Notes under the pieces: generated by a model
Databases searched by the model: none
Seen by the model: the letters and a program-made list of their open reading frames with translations, nothing else
Told to the model about the DNA's origin: nothing
From: VXNE01 sp965206615
Lineage (GTDB): Bacteria; Pseudomonadota; Gammaproteobacteria; Pseudomonadales; Azotimanducaceae
Length of the DNA: 64,000 nt
Assembly (NCBI GenBank): GCA_965206615.1
Contig: OZ242219.1
Location: forward strand, 1-64,000
Reading direction: 5' to 3'
Translations under genes and position numbers: made by a program
Part shown: positions 53,217-61,228 of the stretch, piece after piece
How positions within the stretch are numbered: position 1 is the stretch's first letter
How the letters are laid out: every line of letters begins with the position of its first letter

Positions 53217-54268
53217 CGTTCGTAGCCAAGCCCCGCGTCCACCATCCGCTGCTGCCGACGAACGAGATCGGCCTGACCCGGCGAGATTACGAAGGCCTGG
53301 TGTCGACGCTGTGCGCCGGCTGCGGCCACGATTCGGTGAGCGCCGCCATCGTGCAGGCGTGTGCGGAACTGTCCATTCCGCCGCACAAGTTCGCCAAGGT
53401 GTCGGGCATTGGCTGCTCGTCGAAGACGCCGAGCTATTTCCTTGGCAACTCGCACGGCTTCAACTCGGTACACGGCCGTATGCCGTCGGTAGCGACCGGC
53501 GCGAACCTCGCCAATCGCGAACTCTACTGCATCGGCGTGTCCGGCGACGGCGACTCGGCTTCCATCGGGATCGGCCAGTTCGCCCACATCGTGCGCCGTC
53601 GCATCAACATGCTCTACATCGTCGACAACAACGGCACCTACGGCCTGACCAAGGGGCAGTTCTCGGCGACCAACGACAAGGGCTCCACGAGCAAGAAGGG
53701 CGTCCCGAACCTCTACGAACCGATCGACCTCGTCTCGATGGCGCTGCAGATCGGCGCGAGCTTCGTGGCGCGCAGTTTCTCCGGCGACAAGACGCAACTC
53801 GTCCCGCTCATCAAGGCGGGGCTCCTGCACCGGGGCTTCGCCTTCATCGACGTCATATCGCCGTGCGTGGCCTTCAACAACCACAATGGCTCGACCAAGA
53901 GCTACGACTATATCCGCATGCGCGGGGCCAGCGTCGTCGCGGCGGACTTCATCGCCGCCGGCGAAGAGATCACCGCGGACTACGCGCCGGGCGAACTCGA
54001 AACCGTGCACATGCCTGACGGCTCCCGGCTGCGGCTGCGCAAGCTCGACGGAGACTACGACCCCCACAATCGCGCCCATGCCCTCAAGCACGTCATCGAA
54101 GCGCAGCAGGATGGGGAAGTGGTGACCGGGCTACTCTACGTCGATCCCGACGCGAGCGACTGTCACGAGATCCTGGATACCGTGGAAACGCCGCTCAACG
54201 CGCTCGGGGAGGCGGAACTCTGCCCGGGCTCGGCGGCACTCGAAGCGGTGAACGCGAGTTTCCGCTAA
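53213..54268 (+). CDS. korB: 2-oxoacid:acceptor oxidoreductase beta subunit (KorB-like), 351 aa
   Basis: Thiamine diphosphate-binding beta subunit. Seen are the conserved CAGCGHDSVSAAIVQA near the N-terminus, GIGCSSKTPSYF, the GDGDSASIGIGQF metal-ThDP motif, and LYIVDNNGTYGLTKGQ. The C-terminal domain is longer than that of minimal KorB. Together with korA and the flavoprotein gene it forms a complete 2-oxoacid:NAD(P) oxidoreductase of the type described from Thauera and Azoarcus relatives. Which oxoacid and which nicotinamide is not shown by sequence. Confidence 0.88.
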   Translation: MTFVAKPRVHHPLLPTNEIGLTRRDYEGLVSTLCAGCGHDSVSAAIVQACAELSIPPHKFAKVSGIGCSSKTPSYFLGNSHGFNSVHGRMPSVATGANLANRELYCIGVSGDGDSASIGIGQFAHIVRRRINMLYIVDNNGTYGLTKGQFSATNDKGSTSKKGVPNLYEPIDLVSMALQIGASFVARSFSGDKTQLVPLIKAGLLHRGFAFIDVISPCVAFNNHNGSTKSYDYIRMRGASVVAADFIAAGEEITADYAPGELETVHMPDGSRLRLRKLDGDYDPHNRAHALKHVIEAQQDGEVVTGLLYVDPDASDCHEILDTVETPLNALGEAELCPGSAALEAVNASFR

Positions 54269-54276
54269 GGGCGGCG

Positions 54277-54293
54277 GCGACCCTTGCGGTCGC
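54277..54293. repeat. Hairpin repeat GCGACCCTTGCGGTCGC
   Basis: Exact reverse complement of the 17-bp hairpin at 6658-6674. It lies 9 bp after the korB stop and could end the kor transcript. Confidence 0.5.
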
Positions 54294-54362
54294 GCCGCTT
54301 GCCGGCCGCAAGGCCAGTCTCGGATAATGCGCGCTTCCCTTCTCCGATGACGACGGACTGAC

Positions 54363-55838
54363 GTGGCACTATCGAGTCTCGACGACTATTTCCCCGACTG
54401 GAAGGAGCGCGAAGCGCTGGCAGAGGCCATGATCCCCGTGATCGGCCGGCTCTATCGCAAGAATGTCGTGACGTACTGTTACGGCAAGGCCCTGAACAAT
54501 CAGAGCGTGACCCAGCTCATGAAGGCGCACCGCTATGTGCGCCAGGTGGCGCACAACGAACTGTCGGAGTTCGAAAGCTACCCCGTGCTCGAAGCCCTCT
54601 CGGAACTGGACCTCGGACCTTGCCATGTCGACCTCGGCAAGCTGACGGTGCGCTACATGGAAGAAGCGCAGACGAACGGCGGCATGACGGCGAAACGCTT
54701 CGTCGAACGCGAGTGCGCCGAGATCATCGGCCGGCACGTCCCGCCCCTCGAGCAGCCGCAGGACATCGTGCTGTACGGCTTCGGCAGGATCGGCCGGCTG
54801 CTCGCGCGTCTCCTGATTGAAAAGACCGGCGGCGGCGACCAACTGCGCCTGCGCGCCATCGTGGTGCGCAAGGGCTCGGACGACGACCTCGCCAAGCGCG
54901 CGAGCCTGCTGCGTCGGGACTCGGTGCACGGGAGCTTCCAGGGCACGGTTCGCGTCGACGCAGAGCACAGCTGCATCATCGCCAACGGTAACGTCATCCA
55001 CGTGATCTACTCGCACGATCCCGCGGCCGTGGACTACGAGCACTATGGCATCACGAACGCGATCGTGATCGACAACACCGGCGTATGGCGCGACGAGAAG
55101 AGCCTTGGCCAGCACTTGCAGGCGAAGGGTGTGGCCCGCGTGATCCTGACAGCCCCGGGCAAGGGCGCCATCAAGGATATCGTCTCGGGCGTCAACTCCC
55201 ACATCATCAACCAGAACGACCGGATGCTGGCTGCCGCGTCGTGTACGACCAACGCGATCGTACCGGCGATGAAGGCCATGCAGGACGGGTTCGGCATCGA
55301 GCACGGGCACATGGAGACGGTGCACGCGTACACGAACGACCAGAACCTGACCGACAACTTCCACAAGAAGAACCGCCGCGGTCGCGGCGCGCCGCTCAAC
55401 ATGGTCATCACCGAGACCGGCGCATCGTCCGCGGTGGTGAAGCTCCTGCCGGAACTCGAAGGCAAGCTGACCGGGAACGCGATCCGCGTGCCGACGCCCA
55501 ACGTCTCCCTCGCGATCCTCAATCTCACGCTCGCGCGCGAGACGTCGCTCGCCGAAGTCAACGAGTACTTGCGAGACATGGCGCTATATTCCTCGCTGCA
55601 GCGGCAGATCGAGTACACCGAGTCGTCGGAAATCGTCTCCTCCGATTTCGTCGGACGGCGCTATGCCTGTACGATCGATGGCGGGGCCACGATCGTCGAC
55701 AAGAACCGTGCCGTGCTGTATGTCTGGTACGACAACGAGTTCGGATACGCCTGCCAGGTGGTCCGGGTCGTGCAGAAATGGGCCGGCATCAGCTATCCCC
55801 TGATTCCCGGGGACGTGGCAAGGACCGGCTTCGGCTGA
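54363..55838 (+). CDS. gap: Glyceraldehyde-3-phosphate dehydrogenase, long type
   Basis: Catalytic Cys294 sits in AASCTTNAIVPAMKAM. The Rossmann domain begins unusually late (IVLYGFGRIGRLLARLL, after about 138 residues), preceded by a helical N-terminal extension (DYFPDWKEREALAEAMIPVI). This long form with LRRDSVHGSFQG and NEFGYACQVVRV matches the second GAPDH of Pseudomonas (PA3001-type). It works in glycolysis or gluconeogenesis. GTG at 54363 is used because DDYFPDWKERE is conserved. No AAGGAG site is visible. Confidence 0.9.
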   Translation: MALSSLDDYFPDWKEREALAEAMIPVIGRLYRKNVVTYCYGKALNNQSVTQLMKAHRYVRQVAHNELSEFESYPVLEALSELDLGPCHVDLGKLTVRYMEEAQTNGGMTAKRFVERECAEIIGRHVPPLEQPQDIVLYGFGRIGRLLARLLIEKTGGGDQLRLRAIVVRKGSDDDLAKRASLLRRDSVHGSFQGTVRVDAEHSCIIANGNVIHVIYSHDPAAVDYEHYGITNAIVIDNTGVWRDEKSLGQHLQAKGVARVILTAPGKGAIKDIVSGVNSHIINQNDRMLAAASCTTNAIVPAMKAMQDGFGIEHGHMETVHAYTNDQNLTDNFHKKNRRGRGAPLNMVITETGASSAVVKLLPELEGKLTGNAIRVPTPNVSLAILNLTLARETSLAEVNEYLRDMALYSSLQRQIEYTESSEIVSSDFVGRRYACTIDGGATIVDKNRAVLYVWYDNEFGYACQVVRVVQKWAGISYPLIPGDVARTGFG

Positions 55839-55888
55839 TCGGGCATTACCGCGAACGCCCCTGCGGCGACCGAGGGCCGCCGAGAACG

Positions 55889-56410
55889 ATGAGCATCCTG
55901 GGGACAGACCGCCTGCACATACGCCCGTTCGCGATGGGCGACGCCGGCATGCTGCAGGCGTTCTGGGCGAACCGGGAGGTACGCCGCTACCTGTGGGGCG
56001 ACCGGATCCTGTCCATGGACGCTGTGCGCGAGATCATCGCGCAGAGCGTTCTGGACTTCGAGGAGCACGGTTACGGGTTCTTTTCGCTCGATCTCAAGGC
56101 CACGGAACCGGTCATCGTGGGCTTCTGCGGGTTCCGGCGCTTCGAAGACGGCGAGCAGACGGAAATGCTGTACGGGATCCTGCCGGAGTACTGGGGCGAG
56201 GGCTTCGTGACGGAGGCGGGGTTGGCGGTGTTGCGGCACGTCTTCGAGGCGTGCGGCATCGAGCGCGTGATCGCGGCGACGGACACCCCCAATCAGCCGT
56301 CCGTGCGGGTGCTGCAGCGTCTCGGCATGTCCTTCGAGGCACGCAAGGTCTGGCATGGTCTCGACACCGTCTTCTATGCCATCACTGCCGCGGAGTTCGC
56401 GGCCCGCTGA
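55889..56410 (+). CDS. GNAT family N-acetyltransferase, 173 aa
   Basis: RimJ/RimL-type acetyltransferase. It starts TDRLHIRPFAMGDAGMLQAF, with the substrate loop VIVGFCGFRRFEDGEQTEML, acetyl-CoA region YWGEGFVTEAGLAVLRHVF and ATDTPNQPSVRVLQRLGM. Start at 55889 lies 50 bp after gap and is in the same direction, so it may be co-transcribed. The substrate is unknown. Confidence 0.85.
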   Translation: MSILGTDRLHIRPFAMGDAGMLQAFWANREVRRYLWGDRILSMDAVREIIAQSVLDFEEHGYGFFSLDLKATEPVIVGFCGFRRFEDGEQTEMLYGILPEYWGEGFVTEAGLAVLRHVFEACGIERVIAATDTPNQPSVRVLQRLGMSFEARKVWHGLDTVFYAITAAEFAAR

Positions 56411-56411
56411 C

Positions 56412-56696
56412 ATGCACATCGGCGTCCTCGGTCTCGACTTCCACCTCGCCGGATGCGCGTCGCTGAAGGAAAAGCGACGGCGCCTGAAGCGCCTGCGGGA
56501 CAAGTTCGGCCGGATACCGAACCTGGCGGTCTGCGAGAGCGGACACCAGGATGCCCACCAGCGTGCGCAATGGTCGGTGGTGGCGGTGGCGTCGAGCGCG
56601 GTGGTGGTGGAACGCGCGCTCGGCGAGGTGGAGCGCTGGGTCGACGAGACGCTCGACGCCACGGTGATCGGCATCGACCGGGAGGTGTTGCCGTGA
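56412..56696 (+). CDS. DUF503 family protein, 94 aa
   Basis: The small alpha/beta protein shows the DUF503 pattern MHIGVLGLDFHLAGCASLKE then KRRRLKRLRDKFGR, and VVVERALGEVERWVDETLD. DUF503 members include RbfA-linked YlxP-like proteins; function is uncertain. The start lies 1 bp after the GNAT stop, so the two are coupled. Confidence 0.82.
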   Translation: MHIGVLGLDFHLAGCASLKEKRRRLKRLRDKFGRIPNLAVCESGHQDAHQRAQWSVVAVASSAVVVERALGEVERWVDETLDATVIGIDREVLP

Positions 56697-56724
56697 TTTG
56701 TCCTGCGGCCTCCAGGAGGGACGC

Positions 56725-57114
56725 ATGGTCTTCCTGATCGCCGCATTGGGGGCGCTGGTCGTCCTGGGGTTCTGGCTCGCGAGTGTGCGTGCCGGTCGCC
56801 GTCGGTGGCTGCTCGAGTTGCACCTGCCGGGCACGTGGGACCGTGAAGACAGAACGCCGCCGGCGCTGCTCGAATTCTCGGGCGCGTTGGAACGGGGCCG
56901 CTACCTGGCGCGTGCCGGCGCCGAGGTGGAAGAGGGCGATTGGCGCATCGCCGGTCGCAATCTGGTGCTGGCGCCAGCCGACGCTGGCGAGGGCGCCGAG
57001 TATGAAATCCGCGTCTTCGGCCCCGGCTCGATCGGCATTCATGGACCGGGTCGGGAACGCGAGGTATACCTGCGGCGCAACGACAATGTGGTGCCGATGC
57101 ACCGACGCTCCTGA
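56725..57114 (+). CDS. Membrane-anchored hypothetical protein, 129 aa
   Basis: The N-terminal helix (FLIAALGALVVLGFWLASV) is followed by basic RAGRRRW, giving an anchor with a cytoplasmic beta-rich domain (LLELHLPGTWDREDRTPP, EIRVFGPGSIGIHGPGRER). The start at 56725 has a strong AGGAGGG site. No family was recognised. Confidence 0.55.
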   Translation: MVFLIAALGALVVLGFWLASVRAGRRRWLLELHLPGTWDREDRTPPALLEFSGALERGRYLARAGAEVEEGDWRIAGRNLVLAPADAGEGAEYEIRVFGPGSIGIHGPGREREVYLRRNDNVVPMHRRS

Positions 57115-57364
57115 GCCCTGGCCGGCCAGGAGTTTTCACCCCGGGTTCCGGCGCGGGCATTGTAGCGCCCCATGGCCGGCCCGCCGCCTCGCTGGCGCTC
57201 GGCAACGGCTCCGCCCGCGGCCCAGCCACGCCGACCTTGCATGGAACAACCGCCGCCGGTCGCTGCGCTCCCGTCGTCGGATGTTCCATGCGAGGGGACG
57301 GGCTTGTCCCGTCCCGTCCCAGGGGCGTGCATGACTGCGACACGGGCGACGACAAGCGTCGCCC
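57115..57364. repeat. Intergenic repeat segment
   Basis: The gap holds GAGGGGACGGGCTTGTCCCG, continuing TCCCGTCCC, near 57290-57322, also present at 6605. The hairpin GGGCGACGACAAGCGTCGCC near 57342 is a variant of the 6656 hairpin. The surrounding sequence resembles the 6562-6740 gap, so both belong to one repeat family. No gene was seen. Confidence 0.5.
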
Positions 57365-57424
57365 CTACGAGTCCCGTGCCGAATCAGCCGCGAGCGCATT
57401 TGTTCCATGAAAGCTTGCGCCGTA

Positions 57425-57448
57425 GAAGTTTCGCGCCAGCGAAACTTC
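57425..57448. repeat. Palindromic repeat (REP-like), best copy
   Basis: GAAGTTTCGC, CAGC-containing loop and GCGAAACTTC form an almost perfect palindrome. It matches 29230-29253 and, reversed, 49198-49221. It lies inside the putP remnant region. Confidence 0.6.
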
Positions 57449-57449
57449 G

Positions 57450-57790
57450 TAGAGGTCGAAGACCCCTCCCTCCAGCGCGCGCCATCCCACCACGGCGAAA
57501 GCGCCGGTGAGCATGCCGGCAATGAGTCCGTGTGCGGTAGTGCGCCGCCAGAACAACGTGAACAGGACTGCCGGGCCGAAGCTCGCGCCGAGGCCCGCCC
57601 ACGCATAGGCAACCAGACCCGATACCTGACTGTCGGGGTCGGTCGCGATACCTCCGGCCAGGGCGGCAACCGCAACGACCGTCAGCCGGCTCGCTACCAG
57701 GGACTGCCGAGGCACAGAGCGGTCCCGTAGCCAATGCCGGCGATGACGGTGAAGCAGGCAACGAATGCAGGCGCGGCGGCATGCGACATC
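57450..57790 (-). pseudogene. Remnant of a sodium/proline symporter gene (putP-like)
   Basis: The minus strand keeps an N-terminal start (SHAAAPAFVACFTVIAGIGY) that ends in TAG near 57690, and a C-terminal piece in another frame (SLVASRLTVVAVAALAGGIA, GLVAYAWAGLGASFGPAVLF, AHGLIAGMLTGAFAVVGW). The second piece is typical of PutP/SLC5 symporters. About 300 internal residues are missing, so this is a deletion relic. It ends in sequence that contains the palindromic repeat. Confidence 0.65.
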
Positions 57791-57943
57791 AGGGGCTCCG
57801 GGGGCGGTGGGATGCACCGGTTTCACGCCGGAGGATAGCGGCGCCTCGGCCACGGCCCGGCGTTGCGCTTAGCGCGTGCCGGTCACGGGCGCGGGTACAA
57901 TGCCGCGGTGGTTCAGTCGGCTCCGGGATGGGTCCACGACAGC

Positions 57944-58837
57944 ATGAAGGAGGGCATGGCAGACCTCGTTACGAGCGGCCTCGCGCTGGTGCGCAGGGTC
58001 TCCGACCTGTTGCCGGCGCTCGCTCGCGTCGACTGGTCGGGGACCCGTGCGGCGGCGTGGCGCCAGGACTTTGGGGGGCGCTTCGTGCCCCTCCCGCACG
58101 TCGACGACATCGAACTCGACGATCTGCTGCAGATCGATCGCCAGAAACAGCAGCTGGAGACCAATACCGCGCAGTTCGTTGCCGGACACCCGGCGAACAA
58201 CGCCCTCCTGTGGGGAGCGCGGGGGACCGGCAAGTCCTCCCTCATTCACGCGCTGCTGAACCGCTATGCCGACAGCGGCCTGCGGCTGGTCGAAGCGGAC
58301 AAGCGCGCCCTGGCGAGTATCGGCGACATCGCGGCTCGCCTGCGCGATGAGCCCTACCGCTTCGTCATCGTCTGCGACGACCTGTCGTTCGAGGCGGACG
58401 ACGCGTCCTTCAAGGAGCTCAAGAGTGCGCTCGAGGGGTCCGTTTTCGCCCGCAGCGAGAACGTCGTGATCTACGCGACATCGAACCGCCGTCACCTGAT
58501 CCCGGAGTACATGTCGGACAATCTCGAGGCAGGTCACCGTGGCGGCGAGATCCACGACGGGGAGGCCGTGGAAGAGAAGATCTCCCTCTCCGATCGCTTC
58601 GGCCTCTGGCTGTCGTTCTATCCCTTCCGGCAGGAAGAGTACCTCGACGTGGTCCAGCACTGGCTGGGACGGCTTGCACACAGGCACGGCACGGCGTGTC
58701 CCTGGACGGAAGACGTGCGCCGGGCGGCTTTGCAGTGGGCGCTGGCGCGAGGGGTACGCAGTGGGCGTACCGCACAGTACTTCGCCCGGCACTGGGTAGG
58801 GAAGTCCCTTCTGGATGGGGCCGAGTCGTCCCGATGA
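57944..58837 (+). CDS. DUF815 family ATP-binding protein, 297 aa
   Basis: AAA-type P-loop protein of the DUF815 family. Walker A is LLWGARGTGKSSLIHALLN near residue 90, Walker B FVIVCDDLSFEADDASFKEL, followed by VVIYATSNRRHLIPEYMSDN and ISLSDRFGLWLSFYPFRQEE. MKEGMADLVTSG at 57944 is used; 57956 and GTG 57909 are alternatives. Its role is unknown. The stop overlaps the DUF481 protein start. Confidence 0.85.
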   Translation: MKEGMADLVTSGLALVRRVSDLLPALARVDWSGTRAAAWRQDFGGRFVPLPHVDDIELDDLLQIDRQKQQLETNTAQFVAGHPANNALLWGARGTGKSSLIHALLNRYADSGLRLVEADKRALASIGDIAARLRDEPYRFVIVCDDLSFEADDASFKELKSALEGSVFARSENVVIYATSNRRHLIPEYMSDNLEAGHRGGEIHDGEAVEEKISLSDRFGLWLSFYPFRQEEYLDVVQHWLGRLAHRHGTACPWTEDVRRAALQWALARGVRSGRTAQYFARHWVGKSLLDGAESSR

Positions 58838-59895
58838 GGGATGCGCAGGGGGAGCCGAGCGGGGTCGTCCGTGGGCGTGGTCGCAGGTCGTTGCGGCGCG
58901 TTCCCAGCCGGGCAGGGCGGCGGGTTGGGCAGGCGGTGCGGGTCGCGTTCCTGGGGACGCTCGCGGGGTTGGCAGGCTGGGTATCCGCGGACGTCCTCGT
59001 GATGCACAACGGCGACCGCCTGACCGGCCAACTCGTGGGCATGATCGGGGAGCGCTTCACCTTCGAAACCGAATACGCGGGCAGCCTCGTCGTGGACCGG
59101 AACGCCGTGGCCCATGTCGAGACCGACGAGGAGTTCGAGATCGTCGATGCGACCGGCGGGCGGCGCATGGCGGCTCTGACCGAGGCGCTACCGCTCGAAC
59201 CCGTCGCCGTGATTCAACGCAACCGCCGGCGCGCGCTGTCCCTGGTCGATGCCTGGCAGACCCATGTGGACCTGTCCGCTGCGGCGGCCACCGGCAGCCG
59301 CGATGCGCGAGATTTCCGCGTGCTGGCCGAGAGCGTGCTGCGCCGCGGGCGGATGGAGCACCAGTTGCGCCTGGACCTGCTCGGTGAGGAACTCGACGGG
59401 GCGACGACCGGGGAGGTCCTCGATGTCGACTATGGCCTGAAGGTGTCGATGGGGCCCGCCTGGTACCTGTCCGGCAACGCGCAGTACTACCAGGACCGCC
59501 TGAAGGGAATCGGCCAGCGGGTAGCGTTGGGCGGCAGCGTCGGCCGTCGCCTGCGCGATACCTCGTTCGAGCGCTGGTCGGTGGAGCTCGGCGTCAGCCA
59601 GGTGCTGGAGGAGCGAGGCGGTGACCACTCGACGGGCCCCGCGGTCCGGTGGGGGTTCGACTACGGACGGTTCCTGCGGGGCCGTCGCCTCGAGGTCTTC
59701 CACAACCATGGCATCCTGGTACGCGCGGAGTCCGAGCGCGGTATGAGCATCGATGCTTCGACAGGCGTCCGCTATCACCTCGGCGATTGGTGGAACGCCA
59801 ACGCGCGCGTGGACGTCCGGCACGAGACGAAGCCGCCGGAGGAGAGCGCGGGGTCCGATGTCACCTACGCGGTCGGTCTTGGAGTGCGGTTCTGA
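58834..59895 (+). CDS. DUF481 family outer-membrane-type protein, 353 aa
   Basis: After a basic region and a membrane-directing segment (VAFLGTLAGLAGWVSADV), the mature part opens VLVMHNGDRLTGQLVGMIGE, then alternating beta strands (SGNAQYYQDRLKGI, WSVELGVSQVL, ARVDVRHETKPP) ending in YAVGLGVRF. A terminal Phe is typical of outer-membrane barrels. DUF481 proteins are YdiY-like. The long N-terminus before the signal suggests the true start may be further downstream. Confidence 0.75.
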   Translation: MRDAQGEPSGVVRGRGRRSLRRVPSRAGRRVGQAVRVAFLGTLAGLAGWVSADVLVMHNGDRLTGQLVGMIGERFTFETEYAGSLVVDRNAVAHVETDEEFEIVDATGGRRMAALTEALPLEPVAVIQRNRRRALSLVDAWQTHVDLSAAAATGSRDARDFRVLAESVLRRGRMEHQLRLDLLGEELDGATTGEVLDVDYGLKVSMGPAWYLSGNAQYYQDRLKGIGQRVALGGSVGRRLRDTSFERWSVELGVSQVLEERGGDHSTGPAVRWGFDYGRFLRGRRLEVFHNHGILVRAESERGMSIDASTGVRYHLGDWWNANARVDVRHETKPPEESAGSDVTYAVGLGVRF

Positions 59896-59904
59896 CGCGT
59901 CGGG

Positions 59905-60387
59905 TCACGCCTGCCACGCAAGGACTTCGCCGGCGCCGGTCGACATCGCCGTCCCCGGCATCACCCGCAACCGCCAGGGCGTGAGACGCAACACGGCGAA
60001 GGCCGCGCTGTCCGGGCCATCCCGGAAGGGGATCATCGCCGGATCGTAGCCGACCGGCGCTGGCGCGGACTTGAACCGGTTCCAGACCCGTTCGCCGGTG
60101 GCCAGGTCGAACGCCCATTCCGCCTGGCATTCCGCCACGCACGTATCCTGGTTCTCAGCCCAGTAGTTGCAGGACAGGTACGGACTGGCCTCGAGGTGGG
60201 CGCGTTTCGTGGCCGTCGGAACGGTGGCGATCCAGCCGGTCAGTGCGTCGTCTTCCCACTGCCAGAAGGGGTGGAGGACGCGTGAGCGGGGACGACCCTG
60301 CGCGTCCACCGTGGCGGCCGTGCACCACACGATGCGGTGCGCCATGGCGACGAAGCGGGGCGCGATCCGGGCAAGGGTTGTGGATAT
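59905..60387 (-). CDS. Pyridoxamine 5'-phosphate oxidase-fold protein, 160 aa
   Basis: FMN-binding split-barrel domain: HRIVWCTAATVDAQGRPRSR, LHPFWQWEDDALTGWIAT, YLSCNYWAENQDTCVAECQA, PAPVGYDP and LRLTPWRLRVMPG. Such proteins bind FMN or F420 and act on varied substrates. A GGAGGA ribosome site lies 6 nt before an ATA codon at 60387, giving the family-like start STTLARIAPRF. Alternatives are GTG at 60453 or ATG at 60345 without such a site. The start is thus uncertain. Confidence 0.7.
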   Translation of the reverse strand: MSTTLARIAPRFVAMAHRIVWCTAATVDAQGRPRSRVLHPFWQWEDDALTGWIATVPTATKRAHLEASPYLSCNYWAENQDTCVAECQAEWAFDLATGERVWNRFKSAPAPVGYDPAMIPFRDGPDSAAFAVLRLTPWRLRVMPGTAMSTGAGEVLAWQA

Positions 60388-60453
60388 GGGCTTTCCTCCG
60401 GGCGTGCTGGTTCGTGCGACAAGCAGTACGGGGAAAGGCGGTTCTTCCCACAC

Positions 60454-61228
60454 GGCGGGTCGTTCGTCGCCGCAGACTGCTTGAACTCACGATAGTAGCC
60501 GCATCGCGATCTTCTTGCCGCCGTTTTAGTCCCACGTCTGGCAAGTGCTGGCCACCGACACAGTCTCACGGTGTGCGTTGGGGTGGGCTCTCAGCGTGCC
60601 TGGCATGCCCACTCTATTGTCGATAGTTTACCCTGACATGATGAACTAACAATGTGGGAACGTAGACTAACACTGACGGTACTAGTGATAGTCGTACCCT
60701 AGTGCTGGTAGCTTGTCCGGAAGACGAGACTAGCAACCTGTCGGGCTTGGGCTACACGGGCCGGCTGGGGTCCGAGAGGGTGATGAACGGCTTTGGATTG
60801 GCCGACAGGCGGCGCCCGGACGGGCGATGGCTCTGGTGGCAATAGCGCCGTTTGTTGCTGATTTGCCACGCAAAAACGATACGATTCCTTTCCTGCGACT
60901 ACGGACTCGAACGCAACTGGGCCGGGGCAGTTTTGGTAAGTGTGTCGTTCGGAGCCCAAGACGCGGGGTCTGTGGCCTTGTATGGCGCTGCGACTTGCCC
61001 TGATACTGTTACCTGGTATGGATGATCGATCTGACATGCGACTTCGACCAGCTCGTTTCAGGGGTAACAGGGACCGTGGCGGTACGGAACGGAAACCGGG
61101 CGGGAGCACTACTCAGATCAGCAACGAGGGTCGTAGCGCAGCAGTTGTTTGGTGGACGCTCCTCGCACCCTCATGTTTCGGTCCGACTGTTGGTAGTCGG
61201 GGACCGGCACGCCACGGCAAGGAAGCGT
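60454..61228. other. Long intergenic region upstream of the LuxR-type regulator
   Basis: About 770 bp with lower GC than the surroundings. It contains short dyads (GGTACTAGTGATAGTCGTACC near 60680, split here by eye) and direct repeats (ACTAACAATG at 60645, ACTAACACTG at 60666). A possible -35/-10 pair is TTGCCC and TATGGA near 60996-61023. No gene is supported; the frames present are short or Arg/Pro-rich. Confidence 0.45.

Noticed and set aside
60699..61109. 136-codon minus-strand frame upstream of the LuxR regulator
   Set aside because: No ribosome site, no domain pattern and poor composition; treated as non-coding.
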